Below are positions 23,029 to 23,140 of a stretch of DNA of 23,140 nt, in pieces. The stretch is from positions 1 through 23,140 of the forward strand of contig JASHTQ010000216.1 in NCBI GenBank assembly GCA_030040475.1. Direction: 5' to 3'. This DNA comes from Streptosporangiaceae bacterium. GTDB lineage: Bacteria; Actinomycetota; Actinomycetes; Streptosporangiales; Streptosporangiaceae. The notes under the pieces were generated by a model that ran no database searches, was not told the origin of the DNA, and was given only the letters and a program-made list of their open reading frames with translations. Made by a program: the position numbers and the translations under genes. Each line of letters starts with the position of its first letter. Position 1 is the first letter of the stretch.

Positions 23029-23140
23029 GCCTGGATAAGGTCTCATCAGCCTTGGCCTGCCGTTTAAGCCCGGCCGGCTACCTACCGAGAAGAGCAAGGT
23101 CCCACAGCCATACCTTCTTGCTGAGGCCGCTGCTAGCCAG

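Overview
This 23.1 kb window is very GC-rich. It has the look of an actinomycete chromosome: strong third-position GC, GTG starts, several apparently leaderless genes (TAnnnT, 7 nt, then the start codon), TetR/LacI/MarR regulators, secreted ricin-type lectins and Tat lipoproteins. There are no rRNA or tRNA genes, phage genes, CRISPR arrays or transposase. The genus cannot be fixed from the sequence alone.

Layout. 1-1147: an internally deleted, frameshifted MFS exporter, divergent from a TetR regulator, with two GAATATTC operators between them. 1313-2986: a CocE-type alpha/beta hydrolase. 3001-4398: two secreted ricin-lectin genes on the minus strand; the downstream one runs into an antisense WD40 fragment. 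4668-5234: a hypothetical protein with a hairpin leader. 5258-10550: a sugar module made of a type I mannose-6-phosphate isomerase, a LacI repressor and a divergent ABC importer (single-domain ATPase, permease, lipoprotein binding protein) with a matched pair of LacI-type operators. 10715-15224: a Tat lipoprotein beta-propeller, a TPR protein whose stop codon is missing, an alpha/beta hydrolase, and a P450 that has lost its middle in frame. 15570-16827: a DUF998 membrane protein divergent from a MarR regulator. 17149-17922: a class I methyltransferase. 18656-21973: the most interesting part, see below. 22043-23028: an acylphosphatase divergent from another alpha/beta hydrolase.

The region that stands out is 18656-21973. 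A long protein carries an N-terminal caspase-like (C14) domain whose catalytic His and Cys are replaced by Tyr and Ala, and a C-terminal CHAT protease domain with its His and Cys intact. It converges, with a 9 bp overlap, on a 247-residue beta-rich protein with an acidic C-terminal tail whose layout resembles a bacterial gasdermin. I propose a protease plus pore-former cell-death or defence pair. The protease half is well supported; the gasdermin assignment is pattern-based inference.

A second unusual element is a repeat (core GAACGGG..GTGGT..TACGGCC-GAGCC) found three times rightward and once leftward, in only two places. Both places lie about 83-84 bp upstream of a start codon: the beta-propeller lipoprotein and the CHAT protein. 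The window also holds several damaged genes (MFS, P450, lectin/WD40 chimera, TPR run-through), so it reads as an accessory region with gene turnover.
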